From Streptomyces sp. 1-11 (GTDB taxonomy: Bacteria; Actinomycetota; Actinomycetes; Streptomycetales; Streptomycetaceae), in assembly GCF_007176755.1 (NCBI RefSeq), contig NZ_BJTV01000003.1, positions 62,001 through 126,000 on the forward strand: a DNA stretch of 64,000 bases. Direction: 5' to 3'. Each line of letters starts with the position of its first letter. The first letter of the stretch is position 1. Positions 35,971 through 44,393 of the stretch are shown here, piece by piece. The notes below the pieces were generated by a model. It ran no database searches. It was not told where the DNA came from and saw only the letters and a list, made by a program, of their open reading frames with translations. The position numbers and the translations under genes are program-made.

Positions 35971-36573
35971 TCAGCCGGTCGTGGCCGACGCCGGGGCGGA
36001 GGCCGAGGCGGCGACCTTGCAGCTCGGCTGCTCGGCGATCGCGTCCTTCACCTCGCCCTGCTCGAGCCGCTTCAGCGCCTCGGTGCCGCTGTTGCTCTGC
36101 TCACCTATCTGCTTCGTCTGGTCGGCCACCTCGTGCAGGCCCTTTGCGAACTTGCCCTGGTCCTCGGTGTCGAGCCCGTCGACCTTCTTCTTCAGGTCGC
36201 CGTAGGCCGTGGCGAGACCGGCGAGGTTCTTGGCGGCGTCCTTCTGCCGCTTGGCGCCGCCCTCGACCCCGGGAGGCGCGCCGGCGCTGTTGATGGCGGC
36301 GGCCAGCCCCTTGTAGCCGTCGGCCATGTCCTGGAAGGCCGAGGCGTACGTGCTCTTGGCCGTCTTCGGCGGCAGGTTGCTGTCCGTGGCTATCTTGGCG
36401 ATCGAGGCGTTCGCCTCCCTGATCTTGGCGTCCTGGGCGGGCACCGCGTCGCACACCGACTTGGCCCAGGCGACCAGCTTGGGGTCGGGCCCGCTGTCCT
36501 TGCTGCTGCACCCCGACAACGCCGCCACCAGTACCGCACCGCCGGACAGTGCGGCCGCGAGCTTCTTGTTCAC
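35971..36573 (-). CDS. secreted alpha-helical lipoprotein
   Basis: 200 residues from GTG 36573 (GGAAGGGA upstream). The signal peptide NKKLAAALSGGAVLVAALSGC ends in the lipobox LSGC. The mature protein is almost entirely helical with heptad-like stretches (AKSVCDAVPAQDAKIREANASIAKIA, GLHEVADQTKQIGEQSNSGTEALKRLEQGE) and one Cys at each end (VCDA.., PSCKV), which may form a disulphide. No family is recognised. It lies downstream of hppA but beyond a perfect 17-bp terminator hairpin, so it is probably a separate transcript. Confidence 0.8.
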   Translation of the reverse strand: MNKKLAAALSGGAVLVAALSGCSSKDSGPDPKLVAWAKSVCDAVPAQDAKIREANASIAKIATDSNLPPKTAKSTYASAFQDMADGYKGLAAAINSAGAPPGVEGGAKRQKDAAKNLAGLATAYGDLKKKVDGLDTEDQGKFAKGLHEVADQTKQIGEQSNSGTEALKRLEQGEVKDAIAEQPSCKVAASASAPASATTG

Positions 36574-36720
36574 CGGATCGGTCCCTTCCATGGCTCTCGG
36601 CCCCCGGAATCTACACGGCATACCGACAGCCCCCCCATGCCGAAGGACCTGGAAGTCATCTTTTGTGATTCTTTGCACCACGGGAGAGAAGGCTCACCAC
36701 CTGCCGACGCCGCACACGCG

Positions 36721-36758
36721 GCGGGCGGGCGGCACGTCAGTACGTGCCGCCCGCCCGC
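36721..36758 (-). terminator. hppA terminator
   Basis: A 17-bp perfect stem GCGGGCGGGCGGCACGT / ACGTGCCGCCCGCCCGC with a four-base loop (CAGT on the plus strand), 27 bases beyond the hppA stop. There is no U-run, but the stem is exceptionally stable. It separates hppA from the lipoprotein gene. Confidence 0.75.
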
Positions 36759-36785
36759 CCGTTGCGCAGGCCCGGTGGAGGCGGG

Positions 36786-39191
36786 CTAGGAAGCCACCGC
36801 CGCGTCCGGTGAGTTGGAGACGCGCTCGGCGTTCTCGTCGTCGCCGACGGCGATCCCGCGCCGCTTGGAGATATACACCGAGACGACGATGACCAGCAGC
36901 GCGAGGATCGCGATCCCGATCCGCACGCCGAGGTTCCTGTGGTCGCCGTAGGAGAACTTGATCACCGCGGGCGCGATGAGCAGCGAGACCAGGTTCATGA
37001 CCTTCAGCAACGGGTTGATCGCCGGCCCCGCGGTGTCCTTGAAGGGGTCACCGACCGTGTCGCCGATCACCGTGGCGGCGTGGGCCTCGCTGCCCTTGCC
37101 GCCGTGGTGGCCGTCCTCCACGAGCTTCTTGGCGTTGTCCCAGGCGCCGCCGGAGTTGGCGAGGAACACCGCCATGAGCGTGCCCGCGCCGATGGCGCCC
37201 GCCAGATAGGAGCCCAGTGCGCCGACGCCGAGCGTGAAGCCGATGAAGATGGGCGCCATGACGGCGAGCAGACCGGGGGTGGCCAGCTCGCGCAGGGCAT
37301 CCTTGGTGCAGATGTCGACGACCTTGCCGTATTCGGGCTTCTCGGTGAAGTCCATGATCCCCGGCTTATCACGGAACTGCCGCCGCACCTCGAACACCAC
37401 CGAACCCGCCGAACGGGACACGGCGTTGATGGCGAGTCCGGAGAACAGGAAGACGACCGCGGCGCCCGCGATGAGGCCGACCAGGTTGTTGGGCTGCGAG
37501 ATGTCCATGGACAGGCTCAGCGGCGAGCCGGGACCGGTGAGTTTCGCGCCGACGTCCTGCACGTTGGTGGTGATGGCGTCCCGGTACGAACCGAAGAGCG
37601 CCGATGCCGCGAGGACGGCGGTGGCGATGGCGATGCCCTTGGTGATCGCCTTGGTCGTGTTGCCCACCGCGTCCAGGTTGGTGAGCACCTGTGCGCCCGC
37701 GCCCTCGACGTCGCCGGACATCTCCGCGATGCCCTGCGCGTTGTCGGAGACCGGCCCGAAGGTGTCCATGGCGACGATCACGCCGACCGTGGTGAGCAGA
37801 CCCGTGCCGGCCAGGGCGACCGCGAACAGCGCGAGCATGATCGAGGTGCCGCCGAGCAGGAACGCTCCGTACACGCCGAGCCCGATGAGCAGCGCGGTGT
37901 AGACGGCCGATTCCAGGCCCACCGAGATGCCGGAGAGGACGACGGTGGCCGGGCCCGTTAGGGAGGTCTTGCCGATGTCCCTGACCGGGCGGCGGGTGGT
38001 CTCGGTGAAGTAGCCGGTGAGTTGCTGGATCACGGCGGCGAGCAGGATGCCGATCGCCACCGCCACCAGGGCGAGGATCCGCGGGTCGCCGCTCTTGGCG
38101 CGGATCGCCACGTCGGTGACGCCGCTCAGGCCGGAGTACTTCCCGGGCAGGTAGACGAAGACCGCGACCGCGACCAGCGCGAGGGAGATCACCGCGGAGA
38201 TGAAGAAGCCGCGGTTGATCGCGGTCATGCCACTGCGGTCGGCCCGGCGCGGCGCGACCGCGAAGATGCCGATCATGGCGGTGAGCACACCGATCGCGGG
38301 CACCAGCAGCGGGAAGGCGAGCCCCGCGTCGCCGAAGGCGGCCTTGCCGAGGATCAGCGCGGCCACCAGGGTGACGGCGTACGACTCGAAGAGGTCGGCC
38401 GCCATGCCCGCGCAGTCGCCGACGTTGTCGCCCACGTTGTCGGCGATGGTCGCGGCATTGCGCGGATCGTCCTCAGGAATGCCCTGCTCGACCTTGCCGA
38501 CCAGGTCGGCGCCGACGTCGGCGGCCTTGGTGAAGATGCCGCCACCCACGCGCATGAACATGGCGATCAGGGCGGCGCCGAGGCCGAAGCCCTCCAGCAC
38601 CTTCGGCGCGTCTGCCGCGTACACCAGCACGACACAGGAGGCGCCCAGCAGGCCGAGCCCCACCGTGAACATGCCGACGACGCCGCCGGTACGAAATGCG
38701 ATCTTCATCGCGGTGTGCGAGACGGTGGTGAGATCCTTTTCGGGTTCACCCTCGCCCGGAGTCGCTTCCCGGGCCGCGGCGGCGACGCGCACATTGCTGC
38801 GTACGGCGAGCCACATGCCGATATAGCCGGTGACCGCCGAGAACACCGCACCGATCAGGAAGAACACCGATCTTCCGGCACGCTGATTCCAGTCGTCCGC
38901 GGGCAGCAGCAGGAGCAGGAAGAAGACGACTACGGCGAATACGCCGAGCGTGCGGAGTTGCCGGGCGAGATAGGCCCTAGCGCCTTCCTGGACCGCTTCG
39001 GCGATCCGCTTCATGCTCTCGGTGCCCTCGCCCGCCGCCAGCACCTGGCGCACCAGGACGCCCGCGACCGCGAGCGCGGCCAGGGCGACGGCCGCGATCA
39101 CCGCCACGATGATCCGGTTGTCGTCCGTGAGTACCGCGGCCGCGAGAGTTGTGGGGTGGCCAAACTGATGAGGGGTAGAAAGCCCCGCCAT
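36786..39191 (-). CDS. hppA: membrane-bound proton-pumping pyrophosphatase
   Basis: 801 residues with about 16 membrane segments. The substrate site motif DVGADLVGKVEQGIPEDDPRN is near residue 225, DNVGDNVGDCAGMAADLFE follows, and a second acidic site near residue 700 has GGAWDNAKKLVEDG. The sequence GNTTKAITKG near residue 512 has Lys where potassium-dependent enzymes have Ala, so this is the K+-independent H+-pumping class. It couples pyrophosphate hydrolysis to proton export. Start ATG 39191 has AAGGAGGA five bases upstream. Together with ppa (3788) the cell has soluble and energy-conserving pyrophosphatases. The gene lies directly downstream of the bldG operon but after a strong terminator. 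Confidence 0.97.
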   Translation of the reverse strand: MAGLSTPHQFGHPTTLAAAVLTDDNRIIVAVIAAVALAALAVAGVLVRQVLAAGEGTESMKRIAEAVQEGARAYLARQLRTLGVFAVVVFFLLLLLPADDWNQRAGRSVFFLIGAVFSAVTGYIGMWLAVRSNVRVAAAAREATPGEGEPEKDLTTVSHTAMKIAFRTGGVVGMFTVGLGLLGASCVVLVYAADAPKVLEGFGLGAALIAMFMRVGGGIFTKAADVGADLVGKVEQGIPEDDPRNAATIADNVGDNVGDCAGMAADLFESYAVTLVAALILGKAAFGDAGLAFPLLVPAIGVLTAMIGIFAVAPRRADRSGMTAINRGFFISAVISLALVAVAVFVYLPGKYSGLSGVTDVAIRAKSGDPRILALVAVAIGILLAAVIQQLTGYFTETTRRPVRDIGKTSLTGPATVVLSGISVGLESAVYTALLIGLGVYGAFLLGGTSIMLALFAVALAGTGLLTTVGVIVAMDTFGPVSDNAQGIAEMSGDVEGAGAQVLTNLDAVGNTTKAITKGIAIATAVLAASALFGSYRDAITTNVQDVGAKLTGPGSPLSLSMDISQPNNLVGLIAGAAVVFLFSGLAINAVSRSAGSVVFEVRRQFRDKPGIMDFTEKPEYGKVVDICTKDALRELATPGLLAVMAPIFIGFTLGVGALGSYLAGAIGAGTLMAVFLANSGGAWDNAKKLVEDGHHGGKGSEAHAATVIGDTVGDPFKDTAGPAINPLLKVMNLVSLLIAPAVIKFSYGDHRNLGVRIGIAILALLVIVVSVYISKRRGIAVGDDENAERVSNSPDAAVAS

Positions 39192-39439
39192 TCGTCCTCC
39201 TTGACGCTTGGGCTGAGCTCAAGATGTGGACGGATTGTAGGTACCCCGGAGTGATCTAAACAGGGGACGGTAAACGGAATTCGCCGCACTGTGCTCTTCA
39301 GCGAAAGATCGAGTTGTCACCATGGAACCCGAAAGTGGTAACGCCTCAAAGGCATTGACGGCCACATTGATGCTTGATCAAATTATCAGGTATTGATCGT
39401 GAATTACTTCACGAATTCCTGGACGCGCCGGAAACAGCG
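39192..39439 (-). promoter_or_regulatory. hppA leader and promoter region
   Basis: The interval holds no gene. On the minus strand a good -10 box TACAAT lies at the complement of 39234-39239; a poor -35 CTGTTT (complement of 39258-39263) is 18 bases upstream. The resulting leader would be about 35 bases and contains the strong ribosome site of hppA. Further left (39290-39420) the DNA is unusually AT-rich for this chromosome (AAATTATCAGG, TTACTTCACGAATT), typical of a promoter zone. Confidence 0.55.
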
Positions 39440-39468
39440 CGAAGGGCCCTGCTCAGCAGGGCCCTTCG
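39440..39468 (-). terminator. bldG operon terminator
   Basis: A 13-bp perfect stem CGAAGGGCCCTGC / GCAGGGCCCTTCG with a three-base loop, 62 bases past the stop of the anti-sigma gene. On the minus strand it is followed by CGCTGTTTCC. It ends the bldG two-gene operon before the hppA promoter. Confidence 0.8.
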
Positions 39469-39530
39469 ATGCGCTGTGCGCTGCGCGCGCTCCGCGCGGT
39501 GTTCGAGTGCGCGGCGTGTGGCGCGCGGGT

Positions 39531-39971
39531 TCAGGCGAGCGTGACGGCCGGCGGGACGGCGGTCGGCCAGCTCATGCGGATGAGTCCGCCGTCGCGGCCG
39601 GTGGTGACCTCCACGTCGTCCACGAGGCCGCTGATGACCGCGAGGCCCATCTCGTCCTCCTCGGCTTCCACATCCGCGTCCGCGGCTGGTCCACCGGCCA
39701 CCCGCGCGGCGGGGGCTGCGTGCGGCGCCTCGTCGCCGACCTCGATGGAGAACTGTTTCTCCTCTTCGATCAGCGCCACCTTCACGGGTGCCGTGATGGC
39801 GTTGCTCTGGTGCAGTCCGACGGCGCGGGAGCAGGCCTCGCCCACGGCGAGGCGCACTTCGTCGAGTACGGCCTCGTCCACTCCGGCCCTGCGTGCCACC
39901 GCTGCCGCCACCAACCGGGCGGTGCGGACGTGCTCGGGTAGCGCGCTGAAGCGGAGTTCGACGGTGGCCAT
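39531..39971 (-). CDS. anti-sigma factor, RsbW-like ATPase partner of BldG
   Basis: 146 residues. HATPase_c fold of the SpoIIAB/RsbW kind: LDEVRLAVGEACSRAVGLHQ is the N-box region and EEDEMGLAVISGLVDDVEV the reduced G-box. An acidic/Ala-rich insertion (about residues 85-105) splits the domain. In S. coelicolor the product of the gene following bldG (SCO3548) is an anti-sigma factor that BldG antagonises; this gene has the same position and layout. It probably sequesters a stress or developmental sigma factor until unphosphorylated BldG releases it. The spacing to bldG is 156 bases, so partial independent expression is possible. Confidence 0.9.
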   Translation of the reverse strand: MATVELRFSALPEHVRTARLVAAAVARRAGVDEAVLDEVRLAVGEACSRAVGLHQSNAITAPVKVALIEEEKQFSIEVGDEAPHAAPAARVAGGPAADADVEAEEDEMGLAVISGLVDDVEVTTGRDGGLIRMSWPTAVPPAVTLA

Positions 39972-40127
39972 GCATCCCCCTCGCGACTACGGGCGTGCGG
40001 TCCGGGGGCGGGACCGCCGAGAGCCCGCACCCCCTGCTGTACTCATGGCCCCGGACCCACCGGCCCGGGGCGGGGCCGACCGTTGTCCGGACCGGCGAAC
40101 GGCCCGGACCAGGTGACCGGCCCGGTG

Positions 40128-40469
40128 TCAGTCGGTGGCCGCCACCGCTTCCTCCACCGAGGTGTGGATCGGGAACACCTTGGTGAGGCCGGTGATACGG
40201 AAGATCTTCAGAATGCGCTCCTGGTTGCAGACCAGGCGCAGCGAGCCCTCATGGGCACGCACCCGCTTCAGGCCGCCGACCAGCACGCCGAGCCCGGTGG
40301 AGTCGAGGAAGTCCACGCCCTCCATGTCGACGACGAGGTGGAAATTGCCGTCGTTCACCAGCTCGACCAACTGCTCGCGCAGCTTGGGCGCGGTGTATAC
40401 ATCGATTTCGCCACCGACCTCGACGACCGTACGATCGCCGACGGTACGGGTCGACAGGGACAGGTCCAC
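40128..40469 (-). CDS. bldG: anti-sigma factor antagonist BldG
   Basis: 113 residues, a single STAS domain beginning [26 protein letters not shown]. The phosphorylation loop reads [15 protein letters not shown], with the Ser of DSTGLG at about residue 57, the site phosphorylated in BldG. BldG is needed for aerial mycelium and antibiotic production in Streptomyces; unphosphorylated it frees sigma factors from their anti-sigma partners. The near-identity in style and the following anti-sigma gene make the assignment very firm. A helicase gene starts 80 bases away on the other strand, so the two promoters must overlap or interleave. Confidence 0.97.
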   Translation of the reverse strand: MDLSLSTRTVGDRTVVEVGGEIDVYTAPKLREQLVELVNDGNFHLVVDMEGVDFLDSTGLGVLVGGLKRVRAHEGSLRLVCNQERILKIFRITGLTKVFPIHTSVEEAVAATD

Positions 40470-40549
40470 GGATCCTCCAGCACCTTGCTATCGAGCGGTC
40501 GCCCCTCAGGACACCGGCCTGCGGCCCTCGGGACGCATCGCCAGCCGCG

Positions 40550-43042
40550 ATGGCATTCAATCACTTACCGGCAGGCGTGCACGACGCCTTGGCTCCATTG
40601 TCCGTCACGCCGGTGACACACTCGGTGCCGATGGCCAAGAATCACCGATCCGATCGACCCGTGGCGGACCCGGCGTCCCGCCCGTCTCCGGGCACCGTTC
40701 TGGACCGGCTCGCCTCCGGGCCGAGCCGATCCTCGCGCATCACTCATACGGAGCACTTGCCCCCGCGTGCGGGTCGGCATGCCGTCTGGCCTGACCGGAT
40801 TCGCTCCGAGGTGATCGCCGCGGTGCAGGCGTGCGGCATCGAGCACCCCTGGGCCCACCAGGCGCTGGCCGCCGAGCACGCCCTGGACGGGGACTCGGTG
40901 GTCGTCGCCACCGGCACCGCCTCGGGCAAGTCCCTCGCGTATCTCGTGCCGGTCCTGTCGACGCTCCTGGACGGCTCGGAGGCGCCCAACGGCCGCGGGG
41001 CCACCGCCCTGTACCTGGCCCCCACCAAGGCGCTCGCGGCGGACCAGTGCCGAGCGGTGAAGGAACTTTCACAACCTCTGGGCAGCGCCGTGCGCCCAGC
41101 CGTGTACGACGGCGACACCCCGTTCGAGGAACGGGAGTGGATCCGCCAGTACGGGAACTACGTACTGACCAATCCCGACATGCTGCACCGCGGGATACTG
41201 CCCTCCCACCCCCGCTGGTCCTCCTTCCTGAAGGCGCTCAAGTACGTCGTCATCGACGAGTGCCACACCTACCGGGGCGTGTTCGGCTCGCACGTCGCCC
41301 AGGTCCTGCGCCGGCTGCGCCGCCTGTGCGCGCGCTACGGAGCCTCACCCGTGTTCCTGCTGGCCTCCGCGACCGCGGCCGAGCCCGCCGTGGCCGCCGG
41401 CCGGCTCACCGGGCTGCCGGTGGTGGAGGTCGCCGACGACGCATCCCCGCGCGGGGAGCTGGTCTTCGCCCTGTGGGAGCCCCCGCTCACCGAACTGCAC
41501 GGCGAGAAGGGAGCACCCGTTCGGCGTACCGCCACCGCCGAGACCGCCGACCTGCTGACCGATCTCACCGTGCAGGGCGTGCGCTCGGTCGCCTTCGTGC
41601 GGTCCCGGCGGGGCGCCGAGCTGATCTCGGTGATCACCCAGGAGCGGCTGGCCGAGATCGACCGCTCCCTGGCCCGGCGTGTCGCGGCCTACCGCGGCGG
41701 CTACCTCCCCGAGGAGCGCCGTGCCCTGGAACGCGCCCTGCACTCCGGCGAGCTGCTCGGACTCGCCGCCACGACGGCCCTGGAGCTGGGCGTGGACGTC
41801 TCGGGCCTGGACGCGGTCCTGATCGCCGGATACCCCGGCACGCGCGCCTCCCTGTGGCAGCAGGCGGGCCGCGCGGGCCGCTCCGGACAGGGGGCCCTGG
41901 CGGTGCTGGTGGCCCGGGACGACCCGCTGGACACCTTCCTCGTCCATCATCCCGAGGCCCTGTTCGACCAGCCGGTGGAATCGACCGTCCTCGACCCCGA
42001 CAACCCGTACGTCCTCGCCCCGCACCTGTGCGCCGCCGCGGCGGAGATCCCGCTGACCGAGGAGGACCTCGACCTCTTCGGGCCTGCCTGCGCCGGGCTG
42101 CTGCCGCAGCTGGAGGCCGCGAAGCTGCTGCGCCGCCGCACCCGGGCCTGGCACTGGACGCGCCGGGAGCGGGCCGCCGACCTGACCGACATCCGCGGCG
42201 CGGGCGGGCGGCCGGTGCAGGTCGTGGAGGCGGGCACGGGCCGTCTGCTCGGCACGGTCGACGAAGGCGCCGCGCACTCCGCGGTGCACGAGGGCGCCGT
42301 GCACCTGCACCAGGGCCGCACCTATCTGGTGCGCTCCCTCGATCTGGAGGACTCGGTCGCGCTGGTCGAACAGGCCGACCCGCCGTACTCGACGGTCGCC
42401 CGGGACACCACGTCGATCTCCATCCTGGAGACGGACGTCGAGATCCCCTGGGGCTCCGGCCGGCTCTGCTACGGCTCCGTCGAGGTCACCAACCAGGTGG
42501 TCTCCTTCCTGCGCCGACGGCTCATCACGGGTGAAGTGCTCGGTGAGACGAAGCTCGACCTCCCTCCTCGTACGCTGCGCACCCGCGCGGTGTGGTGGAC
42601 GGTCACCGAGGACCAGCTGGACGAGGCGCGGATCACCCCGGAGATCCTCGGCGGCTCCCTGCACGCCGCCGAACACGCCTCGATCGGCATGCTCCCCCTG
42701 TTCGCCACCTGCGACCGCTGGGACATCGGCGGGGTGTCGGTCCCGCTGCATCCGGACACCCTCCTGCCGACCGTGTTCGTCTACGACGGCCATCCGGGGG
42801 GCGCCGGCTTCGCGGAGCGCGCCTTCCACACGGCCCGCGACTGGCTCGCCGCGACCCGGGAGGCCATCGCCTCCTGCGAGTGCGAGGCGGGCTGCCCGTC
42901 CTGCATCCAGTCCCCCAAGTGCGGCAACGGCAACGACCCGCTACACAAGAGGGGGGCGGTACGGCTCCTCACGGTGCTGCTGAGGGAGGCTCGGGAGGCC
43001 GCCGAGGAGAAGCCGCGGGAGGAGCCGGAGCCGCAGGGCTGA
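40550..43042 (+). CDS. DEAD/DEAH-box helicase with DUF1998 (MrfA/YprA type)
   Basis: 830 residues. Superfamily 2 motifs: VVATGTASGKSLAYLVPV (I), YLAPTKALAADQ (Ia), VIDECHTYRGVFGSH (II, DECH), LLASATAAEP (III), GLAATTALELGVDV (V) and QQAGRAGRSGQG (VI). The C-terminal DUF1998 region has the zinc-type cluster CECEAGCPSCIQSPKCGNGN near residue 785. Bacillus MrfA of this family works in mitomycin-damage repair. An alternative start at ATG 40631 (MAKNHRS) would leave more room for the divergent bldG promoter; neither start has a clear ribosome site. The 3' end overlaps the antisense TadE-like gene by 74 bases. Confidence 0.93.
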   Translation: MAFNHLPAGVHDALAPLSVTPVTHSVPMAKNHRSDRPVADPASRPSPGTVLDRLASGPSRSSRITHTEHLPPRAGRHAVWPDRIRSEVIAAVQACGIEHPWAHQALAAEHALDGDSVVVATGTASGKSLAYLVPVLSTLLDGSEAPNGRGATALYLAPTKALAADQCRAVKELSQPLGSAVRPAVYDGDTPFEEREWIRQYGNYVLTNPDMLHRGILPSHPRWSSFLKALKYVVIDECHTYRGVFGSHVAQVLRRLRRLCARYGASPVFLLASATAAEPAVAAGRLTGLPVVEVADDASPRGELVFALWEPPLTELHGEKGAPVRRTATAETADLLTDLTVQGVRSVAFVRSRRGAELISVITQERLAEIDRSLARRVAAYRGGYLPEERRALERALHSGELLGLAATTALELGVDVSGLDAVLIAGYPGTRASLWQQAGRAGRSGQGALAVLVARDDPLDTFLVHHPEALFDQPVESTVLDPDNPYVLAPHLCAAAAEIPLTEEDLDLFGPACAGLLPQLEAAKLLRRRTRAWHWTRRERAADLTDIRGAGGRPVQVVEAGTGRLLGTVDEGAAHSAVHEGAVHLHQGRTYLVRSLDLEDSVALVEQADPPYSTVARDTTSISILETDVEIPWGSGRLCYGSVEVTNQVVSFLRRRLITGEVLGETKLDLPPRTLRTRAVWWTVTEDQLDEARITPEILGGSLHAAEHASIGMLPLFATCDRWDIGGVSVPLHPDTLLPTVFVYDGHPGGAGFAERAFHTARDWLAATREAIASCECEAGCPSCIQSPKCGNGNDPLHKRGAVRLLTVLLREAREAAEEKPREEPEPQG

Positions 43043-43505
43043 GGCCATGTTCCTGATGGAGCCGGCGATGTTCCTGATGGAGCTGGCGATGATCAGCCAA
43101 GTGGCCTGGGCCCGTGGCCGGCCCCGCCGCGGGGGGAAGGGGGCCGGGCGGGCCGGCTCTGGATCTGACCTCCGCCGCGAACGGCCCTCGCCCCGAGGCC
43201 GCGGTGACGTCCGAGGTCTCACCCGCGATCACGCATCGAACCAGCCGGACCCCCTGGGCCGCCGCCACCCGTTCCGCCCGGGCGCAGGCGCCCGCCGTGC
43301 CCTCGGCCCAGTGGTCCGCGGCGGCGAGCGCCGCCAGGTCCGCGCCACCGGCCGCCCGGTGCCTGACCACCACCGCCTGCCCGAGGGCGAGCACGACGCC
43401 GAACACCACACACAGCACGGTGATCACCCCGACACTCCAGACGGTGGCCGACCCGCGGTCCGGGCACCGAGGTTGGTGCCGGGGGCCATATAGCCGGCGC
43501 ATCAT
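42969..43505 (-). CDS. TadE-like minor pseudopilin (Rv3654c family), long C-terminal tail
   Basis: 178 residues. After a basic start (MMRRLYGPRHQPRCPDRG) comes a hydrophobic segment SATVWSVGVITVLCVVFGVVLALG and a short domain (VVRHRAAGGADLAALAAADHWAEG, ACARAERVAAAQG, LVRCVIAGETSDV) typical of the Rv3654c group. Counting from the Gly before the helix, position 5 is Trp rather than the Glu of true prepilins. The last ~60 residues are Pro/His-rich and include a repeat (QLHQEHRRLHQEHG) made by a 21-base DNA duplication at 43048-43088; this part lies antisense to the helicase 3' end and may be read-through after loss of an earlier stop. Its start overlaps the tadE stop (ATGA). Confidence 0.78.
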   Translation of the reverse strand: MMRRLYGPRHQPRCPDRGSATVWSVGVITVLCVVFGVVLALGQAVVVRHRAAGGADLAALAAADHWAEGTAGACARAERVAAAQGVRLVRCVIAGETSDVTAASGRGPFAAEVRSRAGPPGPLPPAAGPATGPGHLADHRQLHQEHRRLHQEHGLSPAAPAPPAASPRRPPEPPSAAP

Positions 43506-44089
43506 GATCTCGGCTCCCCTGTGCCTCTGGTCGCCGCACTCGCGTCGGTGCCCGTGCCGGCGTCGGCACCGACACGAGTTCCGGTACCGGCGCCTGCGCC
43601 CATCCCATCGCCGGTGCCCGCCCCATGGCCCGCGCCCGCGCCGGTCCCGCTGCCTGCACCGCTGCCCGCCCCAGCCCCGGCACCGCTGCCTGCGTCACTG
43701 CTCGTCTCAGCCATCGCGCCCGTCACGGCGCCCGTGCCGACGGTCTCCTCGGCCGCTGCCACAGCCTCCGCTCGGACCTCGAACGGAAGACCGGTCAACA
43801 CCGGTGGTCTGGCCGCCACCGTCACCCGGACCTGGTCGCCCTCACGGCTGACCGTCACCCGGGCTCCGTCCGGCGCCGCCTGCCGGGTCACCTCCATCAC
43901 CGCGTCGGCCGGGTCCTGCCGGGCGGCGGACCGGGCGCCGGTGCGGGCGGCGTCCACGCACTGGATCTGGGCGGCCACCACGAGCAGCCCCCAGACCAGC
44001 GCCATGGTGAACGCCACCAGCACCGACAGCACCACCGCCGACTCCGCGGTCACGAACCCGCTGTCCGGCTCCCCGTCACATCCGCGCAC
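43502..44089 (-). CDS. TadE-family pseudopilin with Gly/Ala/Thr-rich tail
   Basis: 195 residues from GTG 44089, which overlaps the 3' end of the DUF4244 gene by 14 bases. The N-terminus SGFVTAESAVVLSVLVAFTMALVWG has the pseudopilin layout: Gly, then Glu at +5, then a hydrophobic helix. A TadE core follows to about residue 120 (VDAARTGARSAARQ, VTVSREGDQVRVTVAARPP). The remainder is a low-complexity tail of Gly-Ala, Gly-Ser and Gly-Thr dipeptides with scattered Asp (SGAGAGAGSGAGSGTGAG). The protein probably primes or tips a Tad-type fibre. The tail is unusual for TadE. Confidence 0.82.
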   Translation of the reverse strand: MRGCDGEPDSGFVTAESAVVLSVLVAFTMALVWGLLVVAAQIQCVDAARTGARSAARQDPADAVMEVTRQAAPDGARVTVSREGDQVRVTVAARPPVLTGLPFEVRAEAVAAAEETVGTGAVTGAMAETSSDAGSGAGAGAGSGAGSGTGAGAGHGAGTGDGMGAGAGTGTRVGADAGTGTDASAATRGTGEPRS

Positions 44090-44276
44090 TGAGCGCCCGC
44101 TTCACGATGGCCTGCAGTTCCGCCTTGACCTGGCCGCTGGTGACGACCTCGTAGAGCAGCAACGCGAAGCCGACCGCGGCGATGATCCCCATCGCGTACT
44201 CCGAGGTCACCATCCCCGTGTCCGCGCGCCACCGTTCCCGCACCGACTTCCACAGCTTTCCAGCCTTCTCGCGCAC
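44076..44276 (-). CDS. DUF4244 protein, probable Flp-type major pilin
   Basis: 66 residues from GTG 44276 (GGGGAG six bases upstream). After a basic leader MREKAGKLWKSVRERWRADTG comes MVTSEYAMGIIAAVGFALLLYEVV. The junction G-MVTSEY matches the Flp prepilin rule G/XXXXEY with Glu at +5 and Tyr at +6, so it should be cut after the Gly by a type IV prepilin peptidase, leaving a pilin of about 45 residues. No peptidase gene (TadV/CpaA) is in the window. It sits directly after tadC and before two TadE-like genes, the place of the pilin gene in actinobacterial Tad clusters. Confidence 0.85.
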   Translation of the reverse strand: MREKAGKLWKSVRERWRADTGMVTSEYAMGIIAAVGFALLLYEVVTSGQVKAELQAIVKRALSARM

Positions 44277-44393
44277 CTCGAACTCCCCTCGTTGCAGCCT
44301 TCTCGTCGCTTTCCGAAATCACGTCGTCCGTCCGCGTCCGTCGTCACCACCGGCGACACCGGCACGCCGGCTACCGCGTCCTCCGCCCTGCCG

